From Cytobacillus horneckiae (GTDB lineage Bacteria > Bacillota > Bacilli > Bacillales > Cytobacillaceae), in the NCBI RefSeq assembly GCF_002835735.1, contig NZ_PISD01000018.1:1-64000 (forward strand): 64,000 bases of DNA. The letters run 5' to 3'. Position 1 is the first letter of the stretch; every line of letters begins with the position of its first letter. Positions 47,740-57,484 of the stretch are shown here, piece by piece. A model generated the notes under the pieces. The model did not search any database and had not been told where the DNA came from. It was given only the letters and a program-made list of their open reading frames with translations. A program made the position numbers and the translations under genes.

Positions 47740-48843
47740 TTGACAGAACAATATGTATGTATCGGATGCGGTGTGAAAATTCAAACGGAACAACGTGATG
47801 AAATTGGATATGCGCCGCTGTCTGCTTTGCAAAAGGAAGAAATTATTTGCCAGCGCTGTTTTCGCTTAAAGCATTATAATGAAGTCCAGGATGTAAGTTT
47901 AACAGATGATGATTTTCTCAAAATCTTAAACGGAATTGGTCAAAAGGATGCTTTGATTGTCAAAATCGTTGATATCTTTGACTTTAATGGGAGCTGGCTT
48001 CCAGGCCTGCACCGATTTGTCGGCAACAATAAAGTACTGCTTGTCGGTAATAAAGTTGATTTATTGCCAAAGTCTGTTAAACATAATAAACTCATTCAAT
48101 GGATGAAACAAGAAGCGAAACAATTAGGGCTGAAGCCTGAAGATGTATTTCTTGTCAGTGCGGCAAAGGGAAAGCAAATTGCTGAAGTGGCAGAAGCGAT
48201 TGATCAGTACCGACGTGGAAAAGATGTATATGTGGTCGGCTGTACTAATGTAGGGAAATCGACATTTATTAATCGCATCTTGAAGGAAGTGACCGGTGAG
48301 GGTGATGTTATCACAACCTCACATTTTCCGGGAACAACATTGGATATGATTGAAATACCGTTAGCTGACGGCAAAGCATTAGTGGACACACCGGGTATTA
48401 TTAATCACCATCAAATGGCTCATTTCGTTGACAAGCGAGACTTAAAAGTAATAACACCAAAGAAAGAAATTAAGCCGAAAGTTTATCAGCTGAATGAAGG
48501 ACAAACTTTGTATTTTGGCGGCCTGGCCCGCTTCGATTTTATTAGCGGAGGGAGAAAGTCATTTAGCTGTCACTTATCTAACGAAATAAATATCCATCGA
48601 ACGAAAACAGAGAACGCCAATCAATTATATGATAAGCATGTAGGTGAAATGCTTACGCCTCCGCGTCAAGATCAGCTTGGGACATTCCCAGAGCTTGTCC
48701 GTCATGAATTTTCAATCAAAGAAGGGAAGACGGATGTGGTCTTTTCAGGATTAGGATGGATGACGATTAATGAGGGCGGCATAAAGGTGGCTGCATATGT
48801 ACCTAGAGGTGTGAGTGTTTTATTGAGAAAATCCTTAATATAG
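47740..48843 (+). CDS. yqeH: ribosome biogenesis GTPase YqeH
   Basis: Circularly permuted GTPase needed for 30S subunit assembly. The 367-residue protein starts with a zinc finger (CIGCGVKIQ...ICQRCFRLKHY). The permuted order follows: NKVDLLPKS (G4), SAAKGKQ (G5), then GCTNVGKSTFINR (G1), FPGTTLDM (G2) and DTPG (G3), and an RNA-binding C-terminal part. TTG start after TTAAGGAA. Operon neighbours yhbY and rsfS also act on ribosomes. Confidence 0.95.
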   Translation: MTEQYVCIGCGVKIQTEQRDEIGYAPLSALQKEEIICQRCFRLKHYNEVQDVSLTDDDFLKILNGIGQKDALIVKIVDIFDFNGSWLPGLHRFVGNNKVLLVGNKVDLLPKSVKHNKLIQWMKQEAKQLGLKPEDVFLVSAAKGKQIAEVAEAIDQYRRGKDVYVVGCTNVGKSTFINRILKEVTGEGDVITTSHFPGTTLDMIEIPLADGKALVDTPGIINHHQMAHFVDKRDLKVITPKKEIKPKVYQLNEGQTLYFGGLARFDFISGGRKSFSCHLSNEINIHRTKTENANQLYDKHVGEMLTPPRQDQLGTFPELVRHEFSIKEGKTDVVFSGLGWMTINEGGIKVAAYVPRGVSVLLRKSLI

Positions 48844-48867
48844 TAAAAGGCAAGGGGAGAGAAACAG

Positions 48868-49698
48868 ATGCAACAATTTTTTGCTGTAATCGGTGATCCA
48901 ATTGCACATTCGATGTCTCCAGCGATGCATAATGAGTTATTTCAATTGAATGAACTGGACGCCTATTATTTGCCGCTGCGAATAAAAAGTGAAGACTTGC
49001 GTGTGGCTGTTGCAGGTCTTAGAGCTATTGGAATAGCTGGATTCAATGTAACTGTACCGCATAAAGAAGCAATTATGCCATTATTAGATGAGATAGATCC
49101 ATTGGCGAAAGCGATTGGTGCAGTCAACACTGTTGTTAATCAAGCTGGAAAGCTCGTTGGGTACAATACGGATGGTACAGGCTATATTGCTGGCTTAAAG
49201 GAAGATTTGCAAGATTTCAATCAGAAAAAAATGTTAATCATCGGGGCAGGCGGCGCAGCAAGAGGCATTTACTATGCGCTGGCTGAAGCAGGAGTAGAGG
49301 AAATCGATATTTGCAATCGCACATTGGATAAAGCGAGAAAGCTGGCTATGGAATGTCCATATCCTGTAAAATCAACACTTTTGACAATACAGGAGGCAGA
49401 GCAGCTGTTGGCGCAATATGATTGTATTATCCAAACTACATCGATTGGAATGTCGCCTCACATTGGAGAAAAGCCACTGTCATTAAAAAAATTAAATCAA
49501 CATGCGTTTGTCAGTGACATTATTTATAACCCACATGAGACCGCTGTTTTGCATGAAGCAAAACAGAGAGGCGTAAATGTACAAAATGGTTTAAATATGT
49601 TTGTATATCAAGGTGCCCTTGCCTTTGAAAAATGGACAGGCATTTTGCCTGACAGCGAACGGATGAAGAAAAATGTGTTACAACAACTAGGAGGTTAA
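48868..49698 (+). CDS. aroE: shikimate dehydrogenase
   Basis: NADPH-dependent reduction of 3-dehydroshikimate to shikimate for aromatic amino acids. The 276-residue protein has the substrate motif IGDPIAHSMSPAMHN, catalytic lysine in FNVTVPHKE, NTDGTGY, nucleotide motif GAGGAARGIYYAL and the basic-loop NRTLDKA. AAGGGGAGAG precedes ATG. Second metabolic gene inside the ribosome-assembly operon, as in B. subtilis. Confidence 0.96.
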   Translation: MQQFFAVIGDPIAHSMSPAMHNELFQLNELDAYYLPLRIKSEDLRVAVAGLRAIGIAGFNVTVPHKEAIMPLLDEIDPLAKAIGAVNTVVNQAGKLVGYNTDGTGYIAGLKEDLQDFNQKKMLIIGAGGAARGIYYALAEAGVEEIDICNRTLDKARKLAMECPYPVKSTLLTIQEAEQLLAQYDCIIQTTSIGMSPHIGEKPLSLKKLNQHAFVSDIIYNPHETAVLHEAKQRGVNVQNGLNMFVYQGALAFEKWTGILPDSERMKKNVLQQLGG

Positions 49699-49700
49699 CA

Positions 49701-49991
49701 ATGTTAACAGGAAAACAAAAACGATTTTTACGCTCACAGGCACATCATCTAAACCCAATTTTTCAAGTTGGAAAAGGCGGGGTAAACGAAAATATGGTGA
49801 AACAAATTAGAGATGCACTTGAAGCAAGAGAGCTTTTGAAAATAAGCATACTGCAAAATTGTGACGAGGATAAAGACACAGTGGCGAGTGCACTAGTAAA
49901 AGGTACTAGAGCAGAGCTTGTACAGGTTATTGGCAATATCATTGTTCTTTACAAAGAATCAAGAGAAAACAAGCAAATTAAATTGCCGTAG
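49701..49991 (+). CDS. yhbY: ribosome assembly RNA-binding protein YhbY
   Basis: A 96-residue CRM-domain protein (MLTGKQKRFLRSQAHHLNPI; FQVGKGGVNENMVKQI with the GxxG loop; LVQVIGNIIVLYKESR) that binds pre-50S rRNA. It starts 2 bases after aroE with AGGAGG inside the aroE end. Called yqeI in B. subtilis. Confidence 0.95.
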   Translation: MLTGKQKRFLRSQAHHLNPIFQVGKGGVNENMVKQIRDALEARELLKISILQNCDEDKDTVASALVKGTRAELVQVIGNIIVLYKESRENKQIKLP

Positions 49992-50014
49992 TTAGAGGTG
50001 AGGGGTGAAACAAC

Positions 50015-50584
50015 GTGAAAAAAGTCGGTATTCTTGGCGGCACTTTTGATCCGCCGCATATTGGTCATTTAATCATTGCCAATGAAGTGCTGCATACCCA
50101 AGAATTAGATGAAATTTGGTTTATGCCAAATCAGGAACCTCCTCATAAAGTAAAAACTAATAAGATTAGTAATGCAGATCGAGTCAATTTATTGAGGCGG
50201 GCAATTTCGACTCATAAGCAGTTCCGGATAGAGACGATAGAGCTGGAAAGAAAAGGCCCCTCCTATACAGCAGAAACGATGAAAATCCTAACTGAGAGAG
50301 AAAAGGATGTAGAGTTTTACTTTATTATTGGTGCAGATATGGTTGAATATTTACCTAAATGGCATCAAATTGACCAATTATTGCACCTAGTTCGTTTTAT
50401 CGGAGTGAAAAGGCCCGATTATAATCTGAATTCGAAATATCCAATAATCTATGTAGATGTTCCTGAAATCGGAATTTCGTCAAGTTTAATTAGACAACGA
50501 GTGGAAGAGGGAAAAACCATTCGTTATTTGGTGCCTGATGAAGTGCGGGTATATATGAAGGAGAACAGGTTATATGAATCGTGA
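50015..50584 (+). CDS. nadD: nicotinate-nucleotide adenylyltransferase
   Basis: Transfers AMP to nicotinate mononucleotide in NAD synthesis. The 189-residue protein has GGTFDPPHIGHLIIANE (HIGH-like motif), FMPNQEPPHK, FIIGADMVEYLPKWH and the ISSSLIRQRV motif. GTG start after AGAGGTGAGGGGTG. It overlaps yqeK by 11 bases. Confidence 0.96.
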   Translation: MKKVGILGGTFDPPHIGHLIIANEVLHTQELDEIWFMPNQEPPHKVKTNKISNADRVNLLRRAISTHKQFRIETIELERKGPSYTAETMKILTEREKDVEFYFIIGADMVEYLPKWHQIDQLLHLVRFIGVKRPDYNLNSKYPIIYVDVPEIGISSSLIRQRVEEGKTIRYLVPDEVRVYMKENRLYES

Positions 50585-51149
50585 ACAAGCTTTAAAAATC
50601 GTTAAAGAACAATTAACAGATCATCGATATACACATACAATTGGGGTAATGGAAACAGCTATTTTGCTGGCAGAAAAATATGGAGCTGATGAGAAGAAAG
50701 CCGAAACAGCTGCTATATTCCATGATTATGCAAAGTTTCATCCGAAGGATCAAATGAAGCAGATTATTATTGAACAACAGATGCCTAGTGATTTGCTTGA
50801 TTTTAGTAGTGAACTTTGGCATGCTCCAGTAGGTGCTTATTTCGTTGAAAAGGCTGTTGGCATCAATGATAAAGAAATATTAGATGCGATTAGATTTCAT
50901 ACTTCTGGTCGCGTAGGCATGTCCTTATTGGAGAAGATTGTTTATTTAGCCGATTATATAGAACCGGGCAGGCATTTCCCTGGGGTTGATGAAGTGCGTA
51001 GACTTGCGAAAACAGATCTTCATGCTGCATTAGTGACATCTGTACAAAATTCAATCATGTTTTTATTAAAAAAGGGCCAGCCAGTTTACCCGTTAACAAT
51101 TGATATGTATAACGACTTAGTAATAAATAAGGAAGGATTGATTAGATGA
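50574..51149 (+). CDS. yqeK: HD-domain hydrolase YqeK (symmetrical Ap4A hydrolase)
   Basis: A 191-residue HD-domain phosphohydrolase cleaving diadenosine tetraphosphate to two ADP. Motifs: YTHTIGVMETA, AAIFHDYAKF (HD), HAPVGAYFVEK and YLADYIEPGR. Start overlaps the end of nadD and AAGGAG lies in nadD; its stop overlaps the rsfS ATG. Firmly part of the operon. Confidence 0.93.
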   Translation: MNREQALKIVKEQLTDHRYTHTIGVMETAILLAEKYGADEKKAETAAIFHDYAKFHPKDQMKQIIIEQQMPSDLLDFSSELWHAPVGAYFVEKAVGINDKEILDAIRFHTSGRVGMSLLEKIVYLADYIEPGRHFPGVDEVRRLAKTDLHAALVTSVQNSIMFLLKKGQPVYPLTIDMYNDLVINKEGLIR

Positions 51150-51502
51150 ATGAAAAAGAATTATTGCTGACAACTGTAAAAGCTGCAGATGACAAACGTG
51201 CGGAGGATATTGTCGCACTAAATATGAAAGGGATTTCCTTAATCTCGGATTATTTTGTCATTTGTCACGGTAACTCAGATAAACAAGTACAGGCGATTGC
51301 AAGAGAAATAAAGGATAAGGCTGAAGAGAATGGCTATGAAGTGAAAAGATTGGAAGGGTTTGATGAAGCCAGATGGATCTTGGTTGATCTTGGAGATGTT
51401 GTCGCCCATGTCTTTCATCGTGATGAAAGAAGCTATTATAATTTAGAACGTCTTTGGGGAGATGCCAAAGTAGAAGATATTCAAAGCGAGCTTCAACAAT
51501 AA
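51146..51502 (+). CDS. rsfS: ribosomal silencing factor RsfS
   Basis: A 118-residue Iojap/DUF143 protein that binds L14 (uL14) on the 50S subunit and prevents subunit joining in starvation. Motifs: DKRAEDIVALNMKGISLISDYFVICHG, EGFDEARWILVDLGDVVAHVFH and YNLERLWGDA. ATG overlaps the yqeK stop and the TAA overlaps the yqeM start, so all three are translationally coupled. Confidence 0.95.
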   Translation: MNEKELLLTTVKAADDKRAEDIVALNMKGISLISDYFVICHGNSDKQVQAIAREIKDKAEENGYEVKRLEGFDEARWILVDLGDVVAHVFHRDERSYYNLERLWGDAKVEDIQSELQQ

Positions 51503-52248
51503 TGAGCTATCAACAATTTGCCTATTTGTATGATGAGTTAATGAAAGATGCTCCATATGATGAGTGGGTGAAATTTCTAGCGAAACAAACGGAAAAACAT
51601 CAACTTCAGGGAAATAGATTGCTTGATCTTGCATGTGGTACAGGTGAGCTTTCTGTTCGGCTCGCACAAGCGGGATACGATGTAGTGGGTGTGGATCTCT
51701 CTGAAGATATGCTGGCTGTGGCACAGGGAAAAGCAGCAAGCCAGCAAGCATCCATCCAGTTTTTTCAGCAAAATATGGCGGAACTAGACGGCTTAGGAAA
51801 GTATGATTTGATTTGTATATTATGTGATTCACTAAATTATTTAGAAACTGAAGAAGAAGTGGCTGCCACATTTCACGCTGTGTATAATCATTTAAGCAAT
51901 GGAGGCTTATTTGTTTTTGATGTTCATTCACTTTATAAAATGGCTTATTTATTTATCGATCAAACCTATGTTTTAAACGATGAAGAAATAAGTTATATAT
52001 GGCAAAGCTTTGCCGGTGAGCATGAACATAGTGCCGAGCATGAATTATCGTTCTTTGTGTTGGATGAAGAATCCGGCCGCTATGACCGCTATGATGAGCT
52101 CCATTATCAACGCACATTTTCTCCAGAGGTTTATCAGACGTGGCTGAATGAATGTGGATTTACAATACTTCAAGTTAGCGCTGATTTTCATGACGGGCCA
52201 ATTGAGGAAAATCCTGAGCGGATATTCTTTGTTTGTACAAAAAATTAA
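51502..52248 (+). CDS. yqeM: class I SAM-dependent methyltransferase YqeM
   Basis: A 248-residue methyltransferase: motif I LLDLACGTGELSVRLAQ, GVDLSEDMLAVAQ and YDLICILCDSLNYLETEEEV. The start is the ATG in TAATG overlapping the rsfS stop; the longer frame lies wholly within rsfS. Last gene of the yqeG operon before a terminator. Substrate not known. Confidence 0.92.
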   Translation: MSYQQFAYLYDELMKDAPYDEWVKFLAKQTEKHQLQGNRLLDLACGTGELSVRLAQAGYDVVGVDLSEDMLAVAQGKAASQQASIQFFQQNMAELDGLGKYDLICILCDSLNYLETEEEVAATFHAVYNHLSNGGLFVFDVHSLYKMAYLFIDQTYVLNDEEISYIWQSFAGEHEHSAEHELSFFVLDEESGRYDRYDELHYQRTFSPEVYQTWLNECGFTILQVSADFHDGPIEENPERIFFVCTKN

Positions 52249-52269
52249 TCTGTGCAAAGGTGTAAATAA

Positions 52270-52303
52270 GAAAAGCCATCTCAAAAAGAGATGGCTTTTT
52301 TAG
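52270..52303. terminator. bidirectional terminator between yqeM and comER
   Basis: AAAAGCCATCTC / GAGATGGCTTTTTT inverted repeat with AAAAA loop between convergent genes. Confidence 0.9.
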
Positions 52304-52328
52304 AGGGAATAACAATGGAGATGGAGAA

Positions 52329-53153
52329 TTAAATAGTTGTATACTGCTTTTTAACATTTTCTATATCTTCATCAAATTTTGCATGTGTTGCTTGGAATAA
52401 GTGCTCGAACATTTCTCCAATTTCAGCTTCCATTACTTTAATTCCTTCTCCAGTTACTCCGCCTTTTACACATACCTTTTCCTGCAAAGTAGGTAATGTA
52501 TAGTGCCCTTGTCGCAGCAGCTCGCCAAGTCCGATCAGCATTTCGCTCGCAAGCTTAGTTGCTGTTTCAGCATCGATCTCGGTCTCTGATACAGCGGCCT
52601 CAATAAACTTCTGAGTTAAAAAGCTGAAAAAAGCTGGTCCGCAGCTAACAATATCTGAAGCAACCCTCGTAATCTCTTCATTAATCTCCACTGGTATGGA
52701 TATATGCTCAAATAATAATTTAATCTTTTGAATCCAGCTTTGTTCGCACTGTTCTCCAAAGGAAACTAATGACACACCTGCTAAAGCGCGGTTAGTTATG
52801 CTTGGTATCACCCTGGCAGTTGAACATGGGACGACTGATTCCATCTGTTTTACACTAATAGGGCTAGTTATGGAGACTACACATTTGTCCTTTGTAAGAT
52901 AAGGACTAATCCTCTTAATGACATGATAAACGTCATGAGGTTTTACACAAATGAAGATAAGCGATGCATTTTTTGCTGTTGTGATGGCATCAGCAGCAAC
53001 ATTTACTTCAGTGTATACCTTTTTAATCTGTAAAGCCTTCTTGACACTCCGGTTTGTGATTGTCATGGAAGAAGGGGATACGGCTTTGCTGTCAAGCATT
53101 GCTTCTGCCAAAATCCTCCCCATATTGCCTGTGCCAATCATGCCGATTTTCAT
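52329..53153 (-). CDS. comER: late competence protein ComER (ProC-like)
   Basis: A 274-residue protein related to pyrroline-5-carboxylate reductase: Rossmann motif MKIGMIGTGNMGRILAEAML, FICVKPHDV, and SCGPAFFSFLTQKFIEAAV plus GVTGEGIKVMEAEI in the ProC dimerisation domain. It is divergent from comEA as in B. subtilis, where its loss affects sporulation and biofilm onset rather than DNA uptake. ATG follows GGAGGGAAAAAC on the minus strand. Confidence 0.92.
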   Translation of the reverse strand: MKIGMIGTGNMGRILAEAMLDSKAVSPSSMTITNRSVKKALQIKKVYTEVNVAADAITTAKNASLIFICVKPHDVYHVIKRISPYLTKDKCVVSITSPISVKQMESVVPCSTARVIPSITNRALAGVSLVSFGEQCEQSWIQKIKLLFEHISIPVEINEEITRVASDIVSCGPAFFSFLTQKFIEAAVSETEIDAETATKLASEMLIGLGELLRQGHYTLPTLQEKVCVKGGVTGEGIKVMEAEIGEMFEHLFQATHAKFDEDIENVKKQYTTI

Positions 53154-53241
53154 AAGTTTTTCCCTCCTTCACAAGCAAGAATTACTCCTATAAAAGTATG
53201 AAATAGTGCTCTGATTTATGCTAAAAGAAAGGAATCGTTTT

Positions 53242-53853
53242 ATGATCAATACGCTGATGAAGAAAAATTGGCTTTATGTTTGCGGCGGAATTATTGCTGT
53301 CATTGCTGCGGTACTTGTTTATTTACGACAACCAGAAGATAAACCTATTTCTATAGAACAATTGCTTCTTGAAGAAACAAAATCAACAGACATAGTGGAT
53401 GAAGAGGAAGAAATCGACGAAATTATTGTAGATGTAAAAGGGGCTGTTAATCGCCCTGGTGTGTACACTGCCTCCAATCAAGAGCGTGTAATTGATGTGA
53501 TTAATCGCGCTGGAGGGCTGTCTGAAAATGCAGATGAAATGCTAGTAAACTTTGCACAGAAGGTAATGGATGAAATGGTCATATATATCCCTGTCATTGG
53601 CGAAGAAGCTGATGGCTATACGATGCAGGAAATTGCAGGGAGCCAATCAGCTAATGATGGTATCATTAATATAAATTCAGCAACTGAATCAGAGCTCGAA
53701 ACGCTAGCTGGAATAGGACCTTCAAAAGCAGCTTCCATCATTGAGTATAGAGAAGCAAACGGACCATTTCAGCAAATTGAAGATATAAAGAAAATTAGCG
53801 GTATTGGTGACAAGACTTTCGAAAAACTTAAAGATTCAATAAAAATTAAATAG
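53242..53853 (+). CDS. comEA: competence DNA receptor ComEA
   Basis: Membrane-anchored double-stranded DNA receptor for transformation. The 203-residue protein has one N-terminal transmembrane helix (about 10-28), then an SLBB domain (IIVDVKGAVNRPGVYT). A flexible linker follows, then a C-terminal helix-hairpin-helix DNA-binding domain (NINSATESELETLAGIGPSKA; IEDIKKISGIGDKTFEKLK). ATG lies 8 bases after AAAGGA; a more upstream ATG lacks a site. Start of comEA-comEB-comEC. Confidence 0.95.
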   Translation: MINTLMKKNWLYVCGGIIAVIAAVLVYLRQPEDKPISIEQLLLEETKSTDIVDEEEEIDEIIVDVKGAVNRPGVYTASNQERVIDVINRAGGLSENADEMLVNFAQKVMDEMVIYIPVIGEEADGYTMQEIAGSQSANDGIININSATESELETLAGIGPSKAASIIEYREANGPFQQIEDIKKISGIGDKTFEKLKDSIKIK

Positions 53854-54031
53854 TCTGATTGTTAAGCACCTGTCCTCTATGAAACCGATAATAAAAAACT
53901 ATCAAAAGTAATCCAAGACTGATGATGAGAGGCATTAAGGAGGGATAGTCTTTTAATGTGATTTGACCATGTTCAGCCGGGGGATTAAACTTAAATGAAG
54001 AAATAGATGTATTGAAAGAGGAGAGAGAAAA

Positions 54032-54598
54032 GTGGAAAGAATTTCATGGAATCAATATTTTATGGCGCAAAGCCAGTTGCTTGCGCTGAGGAGTACTTGT
54101 ACAAGACTAGCTGTAGGAGCAACGATTGTCCGTGATAAACGAATTATCGCTGGAGGCTATAATGGCTCCATAGCTGGAGGGGTACATTGTATTGATGAAG
54201 GCTGTTATGTAATTGATCATCATTGTGTGAGAACGATTCATGCAGAAATGAATGCGATATTACAATGCGCAAAATTCGGTGTACCAACAACAGATGCCGA
54301 AATTTATGTGACGCATTTTCCTTGCTTGCAATGCTGCAAAGCCATTATTCAAGCAGGCATTAAAAAAGTATATTACGCACAGGATTATAAAAATCATCCT
54401 TATGCCATCGAATTATTCGGACAAGCAGGAGTATCTGTAGAAAAAGTTGAACAAAATGAAATGAAAGTTGAGCTTCATTCACTGGAAAAACAGCAATTTT
54501 TAGATAGAGTATTCAATGAGCTTGAAAAGAATGCTGCTAATAAAGGAGGGTTAGCTGAATTAAAGAAAGAAGCTGATAAGCTTTTTTCAGCAGAATAG
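54032..54598 (+). CDS. comEB: dCMP deaminase ComEB
   Basis: A 188-residue zinc-dependent deaminase: HAEMNAILQCAKFG (zinc His and proton-shuttle Glu) and FPCLQCCKAIIQAGI (zinc cysteines), with GGYNGSIAGGVHC upstream. Converts dCMP to dUMP for dTTP synthesis; required for competence-linked functions in B. subtilis. GTG start after AAGAGGAGAG. Lies between comEA and comEC with a 178-base gap from comEA. Confidence 0.95.
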   Translation: MERISWNQYFMAQSQLLALRSTCTRLAVGATIVRDKRIIAGGYNGSIAGGVHCIDEGCYVIDHHCVRTIHAEMNAILQCAKFGVPTTDAEIYVTHFPCLQCCKAIIQAGIKKVYYAQDYKNHPYAIELFGQAGVSVEKVEQNEMKVELHSLEKQQFLDRVFNELEKNAANKGGLAELKKEADKLFSAE

Positions 54599-54740
54599 AT
54601 TTTAATATAATCCTATATAAAGTGCCGGAATGTCATCGTCAATTCAAGCTCTATTATTCATATTCAAAAGTGGGAAATTCCATGAGCGAGGTGAATTTCA
54701 GCTTGCTTATGGAACTTACCTTTAGAAAGGTGGTTTGATT

Positions 54741-57059
54741 TTGAGAGGCAAATGGATTTATTTTGCCATTGCTAGTGTTTCTGGTTTACTTTCTTCGCTG
54801 TTTTCATCAGTTTTTATTTTCCTCCATATCATTTTCCTTCTGTTTATCATTCGGATTCAACGTCTATCTTACAAACAATTCTTTTTTCTATGCTTATGTT
54901 TTCTTGCTTTTTTTATTAGAGGAGAGCTTGCAGAAAGATTCAATATTTCAAAAATAGCATCAGAAACAAATCAGTTTCACATCCTGTTTTTACGTGATTG
55001 GGATATAAATGGTGATTTATTAACGGCTGAAGTGAAGGAGGTTAGAGCAGGTGAGAAGCTTATTTTGCGGTATAAAATAAAGTCTATGGAAGAAAAGCGG
55101 TTATTAAATGAGAGACTAAGCGCAGGCGTAGGCTGCAGCTTAAAGGGCAGTTTAGCAGAGCCTGCCGTTGCGACCAACCCTAATGGGTTTCATTATCGAA
55201 ACTTTTTATATCATAAGCAAACTTACTGGATCTTGACAGCCGATGAGTTATCACTGCAACAATGTAAAAAGGAAGACTCATCCCTTGTAACCTTTTTTCA
55301 AAATTTAAGAAGTAAAGGAATTGATTATCTTCGAACAAATTTCCCCTCTCATACAGCTCCGCTAGCCGTCGCACTTATTTTTGGAGATAGAGGGTTGATT
55401 GATGAATCTAGCCTGCTCGCCTATGAAAGACTAGGAATCGTCCATCTATTAGCTATATCCGGATTACATGTCGGATTGTTAACTGGGATGTTATTTTATT
55501 TAGGAATCAGAATTGGAATAACAAGGGAAAGCATGATACATTTTTTAGTTGTTTTTCTACCTTGCTATGCGATACTTGCTGGTGCAGCACCATCCGTTGT
55601 ACGAGCGGTATTGATGCTGGTGCTTGTATTGGCTATCCGAAAATATATACCATCTATATTAACTCAGGATGTACTTTCCTTTGTTTTAATACTATACATT
55701 CTCTTCACACCGTATATTATTTTTCATGTCGGTTTTCAGCTATCCTTCGTCGTAACCTATTTCCTTATTCTCAGTACGCCCATATTATTAAAAAAAGAGA
55801 TGCATCCAATGAAAACGATATTTTTTACATCTGTTGTTTGCCAATTAGCATCTGTACCTATCTTGTTTTACTATTTCTTTGAAGTATCAATCATTTCCAT
55901 TCTAGCTAATATCCTCTATATTCCGTTGTTTTCAGTGATTATTTTACCTTCCTTACTCATCTTATTTCTTCTACATTTGCTTTTTGGCAGTCATGTTTTT
56001 ATTCTGTTGACCATTATTAATACACTCCTTGGCTGGTTGGATGATTTCGGAAAAGTAATGGCTGACCTCCCTTTTGCAGTCCTAACGCTAGGAAGACCTC
56101 ATCCGATTATCGTGATGCTCTATATCGCTGCAGCAATCCTTTTTTTTATATTATGGGAAAAGTGTGAGGGGAAGAGGAAGTTCATAAAATATTCTTTTAT
56201 ACCAGGTTTTGTGGTTGTCATCCATTATGTTTCGCAAGTATACACACCTTATGGAGAAATTACTTTCATTGATGTTGGTCAAGGAGACAGCATATTTATT
56301 AAACTTCCGTATAATCAAGGAAATTATTTAATCGATACGGGAGGCAGTCTTGCTTTTCCGTTGGAGGTATGGCAGCAAAGGAAGAAAAAATTTGATCCAG
56401 GAGCGGAGATTGTGATGCCTTTTTTAAAAAGCAAGGGAGTTACAACGATTGATAAACTAATATTGACTCATGGAGATGCAGATCATATTGGTGGGGCTGA
56501 AGCAATTGTGAAGGCTTTTCATGTGAAGGAGATTGTGATGCCAATTACAGCAGAACTGTCACAGCTGGAAAAGGAATTAATGAGGATAGCACTGGAAAAA
56601 GGTATACCTTTAAGGACAATAGGTGCAGGAGAAAGCTGGGGATTCAGGGAGGCGCAATTTGTTGCTCTCATGCCAATTGTTGCACAGGCAGAATCAAAAA
56701 ATGACGGTTCGATTGTACTTTTTGCAAAAATAGGTGGTTTTAGGTGGTTATTTACCGGGGATTTAGAAAAAGTGGGGGAAGAGCAATTCATTAAGAAGTA
56801 CCCTCACCTCACTGCAGATATATTAAAGGTTGGCCACCATGGAAGTAAAACGTCTTCGACCGAGGCTTTTCTTGAGCATATTCAGCCAAGTGTAGGAGTG
56901 ATATCAGCGGGGAGAAAGAATCGCTATGGTCATCCGCATAGTGAGGTATTAGACCGTCTCGATCAATTCGATGTCATGATCTACCGGACGGATTTGCATG
57001 GTGCAATTACCTATAAATTCTCTGGAAAAACAGGAACTTTTTCCGCAGTCCTGCCATAA
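54741..57059 (+). CDS. comEC: DNA internalization channel ComEC/Rec2
   Basis: A 772-residue polytopic protein forming the transformation channel. N-terminal DUF4131 part (about 20-190), then Competence domain with many membrane helices (about 205-480; LLAISGLHVGLLTGML). A C-terminal metallo-beta-lactamase-like domain carries FIDVGQGDSIFIKLP, LTHGDADHIGG and VGHHGSKTSS. The TTG giving MRGKWIYF is 7 bases after AGGTGG; an upstream TTG is too close. Full length, no frameshift, so DNA uptake could be functional. Confidence 0.95.
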   Translation: MRGKWIYFAIASVSGLLSSLFSSVFIFLHIIFLLFIIRIQRLSYKQFFFLCLCFLAFFIRGELAERFNISKIASETNQFHILFLRDWDINGDLLTAEVKEVRAGEKLILRYKIKSMEEKRLLNERLSAGVGCSLKGSLAEPAVATNPNGFHYRNFLYHKQTYWILTADELSLQQCKKEDSSLVTFFQNLRSKGIDYLRTNFPSHTAPLAVALIFGDRGLIDESSLLAYERLGIVHLLAISGLHVGLLTGMLFYLGIRIGITRESMIHFLVVFLPCYAILAGAAPSVVRAVLMLVLVLAIRKYIPSILTQDVLSFVLILYILFTPYIIFHVGFQLSFVVTYFLILSTPILLKKEMHPMKTIFFTSVVCQLASVPILFYYFFEVSIISILANILYIPLFSVIILPSLLILFLLHLLFGSHVFILLTIINTLLGWLDDFGKVMADLPFAVLTLGRPHPIIVMLYIAAAILFFILWEKCEGKRKFIKYSFIPGFVVVIHYVSQVYTPYGEITFIDVGQGDSIFIKLPYNQGNYLIDTGGSLAFPLEVWQQRKKKFDPGAEIVMPFLKSKGVTTIDKLILTHGDADHIGGAEAIVKAFHVKEIVMPITAELSQLEKELMRIALEKGIPLRTIGAGESWGFREAQFVALMPIVAQAESKNDGSIVLFAKIGGFRWLFTGDLEKVGEEQFIKKYPHLTADILKVGHHGSKTSSTEAFLEHIQPSVGVISAGRKNRYGHPHSEVLDRLDQFDVMIYRTDLHGAITYKFSGKTGTFSAVLP

Positions 57060-57230
57060 GATATTTTAGCTAACTAGAAAGGTCTAAAGCAAAACAAAAA
57101 GGAAAAGACTGCATATAATGCAGTCTCCAGAATGATTGCGTTTAATAAAAGTCTTAACAATATGTAGCTGTATTCATAAGAAGCTGTCTGCTTTTATTAA
57201 ACTCTTCAGTCAATTTTCGCAAATTTGCGA

Positions 57231-57365
57231 TTAAGCTCCGATAACTTTAATGACTGTTGCAATAATGAACAGTAGTGCAAAGAATCCGAAAGAGGCAATG
57301 AATCCCATTGCTGAGTCACCAATGTCGTGACGTTTTGATTGGACGTTTTTTTCAAATTCGTTCAC
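57231..57365 (-). CDS. yqzM: YqzM family small membrane protein
   Basis: A 44-residue protein: MNEFEKNVQSKRHDIGDSAM, then one hydrophobic helix (GFIASFGFFALLFIIATVIK). This closely matches YqzM of B. subtilis. GTG start after TAGGAGGGTTGACT on the minus strand. Placed between comEC and holA as expected. Function unknown. Confidence 0.92.
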   Translation of the reverse strand: MNEFEKNVQSKRHDIGDSAMGFIASFGFFALLFIIATVIKVIGA

Positions 57366-57484
57366 AGTCAACCCTCCTATTTCCTATTAAGTATAAGTGA
57401 TTTACTAGAAAAAATCTACACTTCTAAGCTTCCTTTTCCTATCCTTACAAGAGTTGTCAGCAATAAGTAAGGGACAGCTTGTGC

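Noticed and set aside
53154-53241. Earlier comEA start at 53218
   Set aside because: No ribosome binding site before it, while AAAGGA precedes the ATG at 53242.
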